A stretch of DNA of 64,000 nt from Andalucia godoyi (Eukaryota > Discoba > Jakobea > Jakobida > Andaluciidae), in assembly GCA_009859145.1 (NCBI GenBank), contig VRVR01000035.1, positions 161,978-225,977 on the forward strand, read 5' to 3'. The notes below the pieces were generated by a model, which had not been told where the DNA came from, ran no database searches, and was given only the letters and a program-made list of their open reading frames with translations. Positions 41,449-50,618 of the stretch are shown piece by piece; within the stretch, counting starts at the first letter, position 1; every line of letters starts with the position of its first letter. The position numbers were made by a program, and so were the translations under genes.

Positions 41449-42918
41449 ATGAGTTCATCTTCCGCTCGGAGCAGAAGCATGTCGGTTGCGCCGTCGAAAC
41501 ACGCATCAAACATTCTTGCTGCGGGTTCTGCTGCTTCAGCATCCTCAGATAGCAATAGCGGGAGGGTGGCTGCGTCAGAAAATGACAAGAAAGCCGCGAT
41601 GCATGATGAATTGATGAATCGACAATCACAAGCATTCGCAGAAATTCATTCCTTACGAAACCAGGTATTCCGATTAGAATCTCTTGTGACGTCTCTCATG
41701 AAGGAAGTCTCGGATTTGCGATCCGAAGTCGCAAACAGTATGCGTTCTTTTTTCTTCTTCCTTTATTTTACTGTGTGTACATTTCACTTCGTTTGCAATC
41801 CGATTTTCTTACGGTATTCTCTGCTTTCTTATTTTGTGCAAGTGAAACAACCCGCAGAAGCAAAGGACACTGAAGTATTACAAGTCGAGAACGAAGAGGC
41901 GGCGGCGGTGACAGTGGACGCTACCGAGGAGGTTGTGGCGAATGAGAAAGGCTATTCTGTCTCCACGCTGTCGTCTCCAAAGTCGACATCATCGCAGTCA
42001 AATGGGCCGTCCGCTTCATTCTCAGCACAACCCAAACCGCCAGTGCCAGCACCGCTGCTTCCATCGTCATCGTCGTTGTCCGCGGACATGGACGACATGG
42101 AGAGCGTTGCAGCCATCTTCGACGAGTATCGAACCGCATTATCGTCGATATTCATGTTTTATGCATACTGCTCGAACCAAAACAAGGCCGAATGCGCACT
42201 GGATCGCCGAGGCGCCTTTCGGTTCGCAAAGGACTGCGGGATCGTGTCCCTTATCTCCAGTGATCTGACTATAGATTTGCTGTTTACTCGGGTTTTGAAA
42301 TCGCGGCTTGCTTCTGCGTCCGTGGCTTTGGCCGAGGAGATATCGCAGCAGGAATTTCAAATGCTGTTACTGGGAATTGCGCAAAGTGCATTTCGTGATT
42401 TCGGCGATGATCTGCTGTCCACAAAGCTTCATTCGTTGCTCCGGTCTTATGTGGTTCCAAATGCGCTGCGAGAAGACGCGAGTCCAGTGATCATCTCACC
42501 GTCGTCCGACAAAGCTCTTTCCATCATTCTGCGCAACAACCAAAAGATACTGCTGAAAGTCTTCCAGAAGTACGCAGCCGAATATGTGACGAATGGACAT
42601 GATCCTCGAAAAGAAAAGGGAACGACTCCGCTCTCGTTTCCTGGATTGGTGGAGTTCATCAAACGCCATGATTTCCAGTCGCTGATTACGAAACCAATGC
42701 TTCGATCCATCTTTTTCACGGCGACCAACACGGATCAGGTCGCGTTTGCAAACCCCAAATTTATTCCAGAATGCTCGTTCGATGAATTCTTGGCCATCAT
42801 CACTACCTCTGCCTGCGTCATGTACTCCAACCCTGCGTTTGCCGCTACATACAACACAAATGCAAAACGTCTGCAAAAGGTTGTCCAGCGTATTGTCGAC
42901 GAATCCAATTTGCAATAG
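41449..42918 (+). CDS. Two-exon protein of unknown function
   Basis: Exons 41449-41737 and 41843-42918 give 454 residues. The donor is GTATGC and the acceptor GCAAG; the 105-base intron is a multiple of three and stop-free, so the unspliced frame is also open. Residues 55-96 form a coiled coil (FAEIHSLRNQVFRLE). A Ser/Pro-rich linker follows. The remaining 260 residues appear all-helical with two similar halves, each of the type IFxxYxxxLSSIFxFY or LLKVFQKYAAEYV followed by a FxxFxxxxxI block, somewhat like degenerate EF-hand or p25-alpha modules. No calcium-binding loop is intact. Family not recognised. Confidence 0.75.
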   Translation: MSSSSARSRSMSVAPSKHASNILAAGSAASASSDSNSGRVAASENDKKAAMHDELMNRQSQAFAEIHSLRNQVFRLESLVTSLMKEVSDLRSEVANSMRSFFFFLYFTVCTFHFVCNPIFLRYSLLSYFVQVKQPAEAKDTEVLQVENEEAAAVTVDATEEVVANEKGYSVSTLSSPKSTSSQSNGPSASFSAQPKPPVPAPLLPSSSSLSADMDDMESVAAIFDEYRTALSSIFMFYAYCSNQNKAECALDRRGAFRFAKDCGIVSLISSDLTIDLLFTRVLKSRLASASVALAEEISQQEFQMLLLGIAQSAFRDFGDDLLSTKLHSLLRSYVVPNALREDASPVIISPSSDKALSIILRNNQKILLKVFQKYAAEYVTNGHDPRKEKGTTPLSFPGLVEFIKRHDFQSLITKPMLRSIFFTATNTDQVAFANPKFIPECSFDEFLAIITTSACVMYSNPAFAATYNTNAKRLQKVVQRIVDESNLQ

Positions 42919-43019
42919 TAGTGGCCGAGCGGAGTATTCACAGTGTGCTGCACAGAAAGATTAAAAGATGAGGGGGAAACGGGGCCCGCAGACACAAAAC
43001 CCCGTTTTTCATAAGTTCG

Positions 43020-43556
43020 CTACACATCATGATGCGATCGAAAGCGTTTCGCAAAGGGCTCGTCTTCCGCGTCTGTTTCCACGTGTCGCCGTCTCTGAAA
43101 AGCGGCCTTCATGAACCAGGCATCTGGCGGAACAAGACTTCCGTGTTCGTCTATTTGCAGAGACTGACAAAAAAGAGTCATTCCAAGAGGATCTCGTAGC
43201 AGATGTGGCGGCGGCGAACAACCAGCGAGAGAAAATGACGACACCGCTGATGAAGATGACGATGGTGATCCACTGGACTCGGACATCAATTGCGACACAT
43301 TTTCTTGGATGGAAGGATCCACTGGAAACCCGGCCAAGCTGCCTTGTGAGTACGCCTTCCAAGTGATTCTGGAACTCGTAGTCACCGAAGACGCATTGCC
43401 GTTGTGATGGCTGTGAGTAGGTGTGTCTGCAGAAAGAGAGGATGGAAACGACGACATTTCCTGCTGTGCTCGCCGATCTCCTGGCGGATCGCTGTGCTCT
43501 GCGTCTTCGTTGTATGTGTAATCAACAAGAGAAAATGAAACTATATTGGTGGACAT
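43020..43556 (-). CDS. Hypothetical protein, 178 residues
   Basis: Starts at ATG 43556 (MSTNIVSFSLVDYTY). A disordered Ser/His-rich middle is followed by a 70-residue C-terminal part (DPLGMTLFCQSLQID) that ends in a basic cluster (RRRH, AKRFRSHH), possibly a nuclear localisation signal. No family recognised. The 19-bp minisatellite lies just upstream. It fits the alternating gene order and is convergent with the 41449 gene (101 bp apart). Confidence 0.55.
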   Translation of the reverse strand: MSTNIVSFSLVDYTYNEDAEHSDPPGDRRAQQEMSSFPSSLSADTPTHSHHNGNASSVTTSSRITWKAYSQGSLAGFPVDPSIQENVSQLMSESSGSPSSSSSAVSSFSLAGCSPPPHLLRDPLGMTLFCQSLQIDEHGSLVPPDAWFMKAAFQRRRHVETDAEDEPFAKRFRSHHDV

Positions 43557-44059
43557 TCTGTTTCGTCGGGTCAATAGCCGCTGTCGTGCTCAACCATTCA
43601 CTCGCTCGCCCCACTTGCCTTTACTCGTCCCACTTGCCTTTACTCGTCCCACTTGCCTTTACTCGTCCCACTTGCCTTTACTCGTTGACTTTACTTTTGC
43701 TCACCCACACGCACGCACGATGCTTTCGATGCTTTGAAACGATCGAAGTTCCACGACCTGTCAGCAGCCATCAATGCAGACCATTTAGGAGGGAATTCAC
43801 AACTGTCATGCCATGTCATCGGGGTTCACAGACTGACAACTGACGTCTTCATCCAGATAGCGGAGCAACCATTTGGTTTCCCTTTCGAACCTCGTTGTCT
43901 GCACGCATCGTCGTTTTTCTATTAAATAAGAAAGTTATAGAATCGGAATACGTTTTCTTCCTGTTTTTTATAGATATATACTATCTTTCTACTTTTTTAT
44001 TTAAAAAAAGTAATTAAAATTGAAAACCCCCGCTTTTAAGATTTCTTGCTTGCTTGGAT
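43557..44059. promoter_or_regulatory. Divergent region upstream of the lysozyme-like gene
   Basis: It contains the 19-bp minisatellite and, next to the lysozyme ATG, an A/T-rich block (about 43920-44030) with ATAGATATATA that could serve as promoter. Confidence 0.45.
43610..43685. repeat. 19-bp minisatellite, four copies
   Basis: Four perfect head-to-tail copies of CCCACTTGCCTTTACTCGT, 54 bases upstream of the reverse-strand ATG at 43556. Confidence 0.95.
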
Positions 44060-44548
44060 ATGCGTGTTCTTCTCGCTGTGACCCTGCTTGCCGTTCTTGC
44101 AACGTCGGCATTTGCCCAGAACAGCTGTGGCTCTGGAAACCCGTGCGGTGGCGGCTCGAACCCGTACGACATTCCGACTGCATGCTCGATGTACAATGGC
44201 TGGTCTCAGGACTGCTGCGAATGCATTGCCCAGAATGAGTCCGGCGGAAATCTTTCGGCTTGCAACTTGTATGTTTCCCAGTTCTTTTTTTCTACTTTTT
44301 TCTTCTGTTTCTCTGTTCGTCATCAGTTGATTTTGTGCTCGACACGTGTGCGCGATCTGGATCTAACTTTGTTGCTGCGCAGGAACAACAACAATACATA
44401 TGATGTCGGCTTCTGGCAGATCAACTCGTCGAATTGGAATGCCTGCTCGGGAGGAAATGCGCCTTGCGATATCAACTCCAACCTCCAGTGTGCCATTGAT
44501 ATCTGGAACTGGGGTAGCCAAACGTATGTTTTTATCATCATCACTTTT

Positions 44549-44613
<65 letters not shown>

Positions 44614-44768
44614 GCAGTTGACTCGTGGAGTTTTTTCTGTTTTGAAGTTTTGGGAGGCGGTGATACTAATGCAGCGCATCTTTTTTTGTTCTGTTTTTTA
44701 TTGGGAAAATGAACAGTTGGCAGTACTGGTCCACGTGTTCTGGCTGCGGATGCTGCAACTCTTCGTAA
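44060..44768 (+). CDS. Secreted lysozyme-like glycosidase, three exons
   Basis: Exons 44060-44268, 44383-44523 and 44717-44768 join to 133 residues. Both donors are GTATGT; branch sites look like TCTAAC and TACTAAT. Residues 1-19 are a clear signal peptide ending AFA. The mature part has a catalytic-type Glu60 (QNESGGN) and the segment TYDVGFWQINSSNW, which parallels the TDYGILQINS strand of C-type lysozymes, with Asp77 in the place of the second catalytic acid. ESGGN is also seen in lytic transglycosylases, so the exact GH family is open. There are 14 cysteines, including a Cys-rich end (STCSGCGCC). The role is probably digestion of bacterial peptidoglycan in phagosomes or outside the cell. 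The third exon is short but completes the WQYWSTC end, which supports the model. Confidence 0.85.
44550..44611. repeat. (CT)n microsatellite in lysozyme intron 2
   Basis: About 31 CT units near the 5' end of the second intron. Confidence 0.95.
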
Positions 44769-44878
44769 AGAAGCCCGTAAAAAGATTGAGTTTTTTTCGT
44801 TCCGTTTTGTTTCAATTTCTATGTTTTTTAAAAAACGCTCATTACGTTCTGCTGCATCACGTTTCTTGGGGAGGAAGA

Positions 44879-45373
44879 TCAAGCATACAGGCGCACGGTT
44901 CCAAGGATCTTCTCCACGATATCACGATCTTTGTGGCTGAGATGCTCGAGAAGAGGAGCAAAGTCGCCGCGAAGCAGCTTCATGATGATCTTTTCAGAGA
45001 AGATCTGTGCTGATGGACGCACCCCGAATGCCCGAAGAACCGAGAATGGCGGACACCATCCTTGGATGGCATGTTGCATAAGGAATGCAGAAGCGCTCAC
45101 AGGCAGAATGAGCTTTTTCAGCAGACTACCACGCGATGTAAAGAGCAGCGATGCAAGTGCTACCGTGATGAGCGCAGATGCGCTCAGTTCCAACAGTCGC
45201 TCCATGCCCCATTCCTTATTAAGGACCTCGATTCGCTGCGTGATCTCTTCGAACGAGTGGTCGATGTACGCGCGGATCGACTCGGCGAGATTCTCATCGA
45301 GCTTCTGGTTCAGCTTCGTACTTGCATAAATGCGAGTTCTGTCCACTACTGGAGCAGCCGGTGCGGGTGCCAT
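44879..45373 (-). CDS. Small membrane protein with YgaP/DUF2892-like segment
   Basis: The product is 164 residues from ATG 45373; the TTG at 45397 is rejected. After an Ala/Pro-rich start and an amphipathic helix (DENLAESIRAYIDHSFEE), two membrane segments lie at about residues 63-80 and 85-105, followed by AIQGWCPPFSVLRAFGV. The GWCP motif after a hairpin of two helices is typical of the bacterial YgaP-type transmembrane domain (DUF2892). The C-terminus is a soluble helix. No rhodanese domain is fused. Function unknown. It sits between the lysozyme-like and EutB-EutC genes, convergent with the first and divergent from the second. Confidence 0.65.
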   Translation of the reverse strand: MAPAPAAPVVDRTRIYASTKLNQKLDENLAESIRAYIDHSFEEITQRIEVLNKEWGMERLLELSASALITVALASLLFTSRGSLLKKLILPVSASAFLMQHAIQGWCPPFSVLRAFGVRPSAQIFSEKIIMKLLRGDFAPLLEHLSHKDRDIVEKILGTVRLYA

Positions 45374-45935
45374 CCTTCTAATTTCTCTCTTTCTCAATTG
45401 CTTCTTCTAGTTTCAGTGGTGTGCTTGCAAAACGCAGTGTATGAAGGCCCTGGAGAAAAAGCAGAAAACCAAGTCGGAGGACGAGCGAGGAAAGGAGGTT
45501 ACAAAAAGCTTTTCAACTGGGGAAATGTTACTGCCTTTATTTTTATTTCGTGGTTGAAGTGCTACTAGGGGAGGGGAGGAAGAACACAGAAATGTCTTTG
45601 GAAGGGGAATACGCAGTGCTACACTCTTGTACCATGCTTGAGATGGCTTGGCGGGACGTCACAAGGCACGAGCTGTGCACGCACAGGAAATCCCAAAAAT
45701 GGATATGCTTTCCATATCCAGAAGCCGATTTGATCAAGTCGAACTGCTCTTTCACGCTTTTCTTTTTTGGCAGATGATTCGTAAGGGGAAATAAAATATT
45801 ATTTTTAACATCAATTTTTTCTTCTGGTGGAAAAAAAGAAAAAGGACAAGTCAACGACGACTTTTGGAATTCTGCTGTGGTCTTGATTGAAAAACCGACT
45901 TTGATTTCTCGGACAACCACGATAGGTGATTAATA
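45374..45935. promoter_or_regulatory. Divergent region upstream of EutB-EutC
   Basis: 562 bases. A/T-rich sequence at 45785-45850 lies about 100 bases before the EutB-EutC ATG. A 61-codon ATG frame at 45592 was seen but is not convincing. Confidence 0.4.
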
Positions 45936-48260
45936 ATGATGAACGAAGCGGTTGTCATTCCTGAGATTTCAGACACACAGGAAGATCTCATCAGGTACGT
46001 CCATCGCGATTCCCTCTCCTCATGCCGCCGGGACATCGTGCAGCGCATCATTGGTGCCGCAGGGCCCTTCAAGGAAGGGGATCTGACAATTGGCGCAAGT
46101 GCTGCTGCTGACGACGACCAAACCCGCCGAAACGCTCAGATTCTCCTGTCCAGAACTCGAATTGACGATATGTTAGCGCTGCTGCGGGAATGCGTTCACC
46201 AAGATAACGTCACGTTGGCAATTGAAAGCAGTCTTGAGAGAACCGCTGCGGACTCTGTAGCACGTTGGACAGTCGGAGAACTCGTGGCTTACCTTTTGGA
46301 TGAGTCGACCGAAGGGTGCGCTATTGCAAGCCTGGCAAAGGGACTGCACAGCGATGTTATCGCTGCGTGTGTGAAGCTCATGTCCGATGATGATTTGCGA
46401 GCAGTAGGTGCAAAAGTATACAATCCGCTGCCCAGAAGCAAGATTGGAAGCAAGGGGTATTTTGCGGCGCGCGTGCAGCCAAACTCCGCGACGGATAATC
46501 CAGTGGACATCATGTGGCAGGTGTTCAATGCATGGGCATTTGCGGTGGGCGATTTGATGTTGGGGACGAATCCGGTGTCGAGCAATCCAGCGCAGATTTG
46601 GAGTGTCGAGACCATGCTGCGGGACATTATCGATGCCTTTGATCTTCGCGATGTGCTCCCATGGACGGTGCTTGCGCATATTGATGATCAGAATACAGTG
46701 GAGAGTATGGACAAGGGATCGACAAGACTGTTCTTCCAGAGCCTCGCCGGCACGGACGGTGCAAACTCCGTGTTTGGACTGTCCATGGAGAAAATGGCGT
46801 CATTTGCTCGGAAACGAAAGTCGGAAGAATATGCATTCTACTTTGAGACGGGCCAAGGGTCCGAATTCACGAATGGCCAAGCGTACGGCTGCGATATGGC
46901 CACGCTCGAATCCAGAAAGTTTGGGTTCATTCGCGCACTTCGAGGCTCGATGGCTGCGCAAAACCAAGGAATGGAGCCGTGGGTTGTTGTGAATGATGTT
47001 GCTGGGTTTATAGGACCTGAAGTGTTTTGCACGCCAGATCAGCTTGCCAGAGTGTTGCTTGAGGATATTGTCATGGGCAAGTTGCATGGACTGTGCATGG
47101 GCGTGGATGTGTGCGCGACAATGCATATGAGCGTCTCACTGGCCGACATTCGCTGGGCAATCCGACAGATCGTTCCTGCGGGACCGTCTCATATGATGGC
47201 GCTTCCGACAAACATCGATCCGATGCTGAGCTACATGACAACCTCGTTCATTGACCATGTCATGGTCCGACACGAGTTTGGCACGCGGGTCAATGATCCT
47301 ATGTGGAAGTTCTTTTGCGATGACCTGCAAGTGATCGACCAGCAAGGAAATCCGGTGCCCGGCAAATTTGGAAATCCAGCGTGGGTGTATGCGCTGTATC
47401 AGAAGAAGAAGCTCCGCTCGGATCGCAGTCTCGAAGACCTCGAAGCACAAGGTCGGAGGCAAATGATCGAGACCATGAACCGTGGAGTATACATGGCGGA
47501 CGGCTACGACGATTCTCCATTTGAAGGGCCTCGGCTGCACACTGATCTGCAGAAGCAGATCGAGTCGCAAGTTCAACGTTCGAAGCGTGTGCTGTACGCA
47601 GAATTCAGCGACGATTTCATCCAGTCCATACCGAACGCACGCGTGTTTTGCACGTCTTCGAAAGACCGAGCGGACTACGTTCTCCATGCAAAAACAGGCG
47701 AAGCGTTCGACGCGACTGAAACGCAGCGTCTCGAGGCTTTAAGCCAGGATCGGGTTGATGCACAGTTGCTTGGATTTGATGTGCAGATTGTCGTCTCGGA
47801 CGGCCTGAATGCTTGTGCGCTAATGGACGACGAGAGGAAACATCTTTTCCCATTTCTTTCCAGGCTTCAGAAGCTGTTTGCTCACCACGACCTGCGAGTT
47901 GCTTCGGAAACCATTGTTGTTCGCAACGGACGTGTTCGAGCGGGGTATGAAATCGGCAGAATCCTCCTCGGAGAAAGAGCGGATGCTGGCGCTCAAGGTG
48001 GTGTTGAACGGAGTGGGTTCAGAAAAACTCTTGTGCATGCCATTGGAGAGCGCCCCGGAACGGAACATGACAGCTTCTCTGTGTACTTGACGACAGCATC
48101 TCCATCGTCGTGGGCGAGGACCGACAGCGAAGGGAAGGTGGATCATCACTGCACCCGGGTCGTGTCTGGCATTTCAGACACGTCTTTTGATCCTGTGTCT
48201 GCCGCAGAGGAAGTCTGCAGTATCATTTTGTCAAGTTTGACCACCAAGCACGTTGTATAA
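45936..48260 (+). CDS. eutBC: Fused EutB-EutC ethanolamine ammonia-lyase
   Basis: The product is 774 residues, intron-free. Ethanolamine ammonia-lyase converts ethanolamine to acetaldehyde and ammonia using adenosylcobalamin; in bacteria it is built from separate EutB and EutC chains. Residues 1 to about 470 are EutB-like: WTVGELVAYLL, AARVQPN (Arg179, Gln181), GDLMLGTNPVSS (Asn212), YFETGQGSE (Glu304), GFIGPE (358-361 region) and MGVDVCA (Asp391), so the substrate-binding residues known from enterobacterial EutB appear kept. Residues about 565-774 are EutC-like: DRADYVLHAKTG, QIVVSDGLNA, NGRVRAGYEIG, HAIGERPG, YLTTASP and a Cys739 region. The two are joined by a charged linker of about 90 residues. 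The EutB TNHA motif reads TMHM here. No bacterial microcompartment or EutA gene is nearby. Bacterial origin by transfer is likely; composition does not stand out. Confidence 0.93.
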   Translation: MMNEAVVIPEISDTQEDLIRYVHRDSLSSCRRDIVQRIIGAAGPFKEGDLTIGASAAADDDQTRRNAQILLSRTRIDDMLALLRECVHQDNVTLAIESSLERTAADSVARWTVGELVAYLLDESTEGCAIASLAKGLHSDVIAACVKLMSDDDLRAVGAKVYNPLPRSKIGSKGYFAARVQPNSATDNPVDIMWQVFNAWAFAVGDLMLGTNPVSSNPAQIWSVETMLRDIIDAFDLRDVLPWTVLAHIDDQNTVESMDKGSTRLFFQSLAGTDGANSVFGLSMEKMASFARKRKSEEYAFYFETGQGSEFTNGQAYGCDMATLESRKFGFIRALRGSMAAQNQGMEPWVVVNDVAGFIGPEVFCTPDQLARVLLEDIVMGKLHGLCMGVDVCATMHMSVSLADIRWAIRQIVPAGPSHMMALPTNIDPMLSYMTTSFIDHVMVRHEFGTRVNDPMWKFFCDDLQVIDQQGNPVPGKFGNPAWVYALYQKKKLRSDRSLEDLEAQGRRQMIETMNRGVYMADGYDDSPFEGPRLHTDLQKQIESQVQRSKRVLYAEFSDDFIQSIPNARVFCTSSKDRADYVLHAKTGEAFDATETQRLEALSQDRVDAQLLGFDVQIVVSDGLNACALMDDERKHLFPFLSRLQKLFAHHDLRVASETIVVRNGRVRAGYEIGRILLGERADAGAQGGVERSGFRKTLVHAIGERPGTEHDSFSVYLTTASPSSWARTDSEGKVDHHCTRVVSGISDTSFDPVSAAEEVCSIILSSLTTKHVV

Positions 48261-48392
48261 TCAACTGATTACCGTACCTGCTCGCTACGTTCTTGTGAAT
48301 TAGAATATTGTACATACGTATATAATGCTGCAGCCTTTATACATTTACGTGGTCCATCTACCTTCATATCGGGGCACTGTCACTGCTGCTTC

Positions 48393-48508
<116 letters not shown>

Positions 48509-48563
48509 CCTTTTGTAGCGTTGCCTCTTATTGCGATATGATGAAGCAATCTAAAGCGCACGC

Positions 48564-48908
48564 AAACAAAAACACTGCCATGCGCCATGCGCCATGCGTT
48601 TGCCATCTTAACAACTCCTTCACACGATGCCCGATTCGTTTCGCACCATTTTGGTCATGAAATCCCTATACACACGCCGACGCGTTGCATTCTCGCACAG
48701 CGACGCTCATTTCATTTCATTATTTTTATTGTCCACGCAACGCATCTATCTATCTTAGGAACGTCTCTCATGCCGAGGGGCGTGTTGGGGGCCTACCCCC
48801 TTCCCAATCATGCCTTGCATGTTGTTGGATTGCAGCATTGATTATGGGTGATCAGCGATGTTTATCCGTGGCTAGTGTACAATGTAGGCATCATCGTGCA
48901 ACACCACT
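48564..48908 (-). repeat. 345-bp dispersed repeat, copy 2 (inverted)
   Basis: Reverse complement of 30417-30761 with no difference that I could find. Its flanks are unrelated to those of copy 1 on the 48908 side and only weakly similar on the 48564 side. An 84-codon frame inside both copies is open but looks non-coding. Confidence 0.9.
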
Positions 48909-49066
48909 GTACACCAAACAGGTGCCCGAGTGCATAAACGAAAGCCCTCATGCAGGTTCCCGCACATTTCTCGCTGTGCACGCCACATTCTTTTATCATT
49001 ACTGCTTTTTCTTGTAATTTTAGGCCGACGCTCGAAATAAAGACTCGGACGATCTGCAGCAACGGC

Positions 49067-50470
49067 ATGTCTGAAGAATTGCCAGTTTTACTAGAAACCC
49101 ACCATCTGCTTCGTGGACACGATGGCTGTCCTCTGGATGTTCTTGAGCTCAACCATCCAAGCGTCGGCACCCCCAGCGGTTGGAACCTATCTGTAACCGT
49201 TCTTCTTGGACATTGTCTGTTTGCCGATCGGCGCACATTGTACAAACCTGGCAAGACATGCATGGCCTATACTCTTGCATCTTTTGGATTCCGCGTCATT
49301 CTTCCAAACTTGCGGGGACGTGGAAAATCTGGCTTGCATCCGTCCCAGGGCGGCTTTTGGACCTATGACGACCTGGTTCTCGACATAGGTTCTCTTTTGG
49401 ATTTCTGCACATCATCGTTTGCCAACAGTCGAACTGTGATTGTTGGCCACTCATTGTTCGGTCACGCATCGCTAGCCTTTCTGTCTTCGCATCCACAGTA
49501 CTATGAGCATGCGTCCTTCCTTGAACGTTCGGTGTCGTCAGCAACCAGGGGCATACAAATCGACTCCCACCTAACCATTCATTCTTCTGCATACGCGGGG
49601 AAGTTTGCACACGAAAAGTTCAATGGAAAAGTCGTGGGCTGCGTAACAATCGCGTCGAACTCGATGCCGTATCGAATCGAACGAGACTGGTACATGTGGT
49701 TTCGCAAGTCACTCACCATCCTGTTTGGATTTCTCGTGTCGTTGGTACTTGGATATGTACCGGCTCGCAAGCTTGGCATGGGAACTTGCGACGAATCCTA
49801 TGGCTTTTTCCGAGCACTCGTCGGTTTCATTCTGTGGAATGGCTGGCGCCCACTCCCCCATCTTCGTCCCGCAGCATTCGCCAAGGAGCCGTCCCGGCAC
49901 GGGTCGGATCAAAATTTGAAGAAGCACGAGGACCGCGATGTTCAACAGTGTCGTGGTACCGATGCAACGGCTGCTCTGGATGCTAGACCAGCGAAGCCGC
50001 GCACGAACTTCTGTCCGGGCAAAACTGGGTTTGACGCCGGCCTTTCCAAAATGGCGCTTCCAAGCCTTTGTTGCTCTTCACTGGGCGATGTCATGGAGGG
50101 CATTGCGGACTGCAACATGTTGTTCTCCTCACCGTTACCGCATGTCGACTACCTTGTCCTTACAGGCAACATTCGCGAGAAGGAGGCAGCATCGAATCAG
50201 TTGCGGTACTCGGTTTCTTCCTTGTTTGCTGAGTGGGAAGCACATGCGCGAAAGCGAATCCCCAAGATTTTCTACATACCCAACGGTAGCTCGCTCACGG
50301 ACCGAAGCGCTGCCGAGTCTACTGACCAGCTGAATAGTACGAACAGGAAGAAGCCGTCCAAACTTGTGAAAAGCGCTCCATCGCATGTTGGACTTGTAAC
50401 CGATTGGCGCAAGTCGGCTGCATCGTGGGGTGTGATTGCATCGTGGATTCGCCAGCTTGCCGATCAGTAG
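49067..50470 (+). CDS. Alpha/beta-hydrolase
   Basis: The product is 467 residues from ATG 49067. An in-frame ATG at 48950 would add 39 residues, but that part lacks similarity and contains the acceptor-like site, so the later start is chosen. The fold is shown by LLGHC (around 47-50), NLRGRGKSGLHP (81-92), the nucleophile elbow GHSLFGHA with Ser129, and a C-terminal APSHVGL with His440. The acid residue is not assigned. A hydrophobic lid-like insertion (about 220-250) could touch membranes. A disordered Lys/Arg-rich insertion lies around 275-340. It is probably an esterase or lipase; the substrate is unknown. The 345-bp repeat ends 158 bases upstream of the ATG. Confidence 0.75.
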   Translation: MSEELPVLLETHHLLRGHDGCPLDVLELNHPSVGTPSGWNLSVTVLLGHCLFADRRTLYKPGKTCMAYTLASFGFRVILPNLRGRGKSGLHPSQGGFWTYDDLVLDIGSLLDFCTSSFANSRTVIVGHSLFGHASLAFLSSHPQYYEHASFLERSVSSATRGIQIDSHLTIHSSAYAGKFAHEKFNGKVVGCVTIASNSMPYRIERDWYMWFRKSLTILFGFLVSLVLGYVPARKLGMGTCDESYGFFRALVGFILWNGWRPLPHLRPAAFAKEPSRHGSDQNLKKHEDRDVQQCRGTDATAALDARPAKPRTNFCPGKTGFDAGLSKMALPSLCCSSLGDVMEGIADCNMLFSSPLPHVDYLVLTGNIREKEAASNQLRYSVSSLFAEWEAHARKRIPKIFYIPNGSSLTDRSAAESTDQLNSTNRKKPSKLVKSAPSHVGLVTDWRKSAASWGVIASWIRQLADQ

Positions 50471-50618
50471 TAGCATTCCTGCACATGTACACTTTAATAT
50501 TTTTACAACCACACACAACACAAGACCCGCAAAAAAAAAAAAAAAAGGAAAGCAAAGCACAGAAGAAAACGACCACAAAACATCAGTCTTCTTTTTTTCT
50601 CCGTCATCCTCTTCATCT

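Noticed and set aside
45592-45777. 61-codon ATG frame upstream of EutB-EutC
   Set aside because: No recognisable family; Cys/Trp composition looks random; it falls in the divergent promoter region.
48587-48841. 84-codon frame within the dispersed repeat
   Set aside because: It is identical in both copies only because the DNA is identical; it has no domain, and its composition is non-coding.
48841-48900. U4 snRNA-like stretch (GTTTATCCGTGGC) inside dispersed repeat copy 2
   Set aside because: It recalls the U4 5' stem-loop, but the rest of the U4/U6 pairing region and a downstream Sm site are not present in a way shared by both copies.
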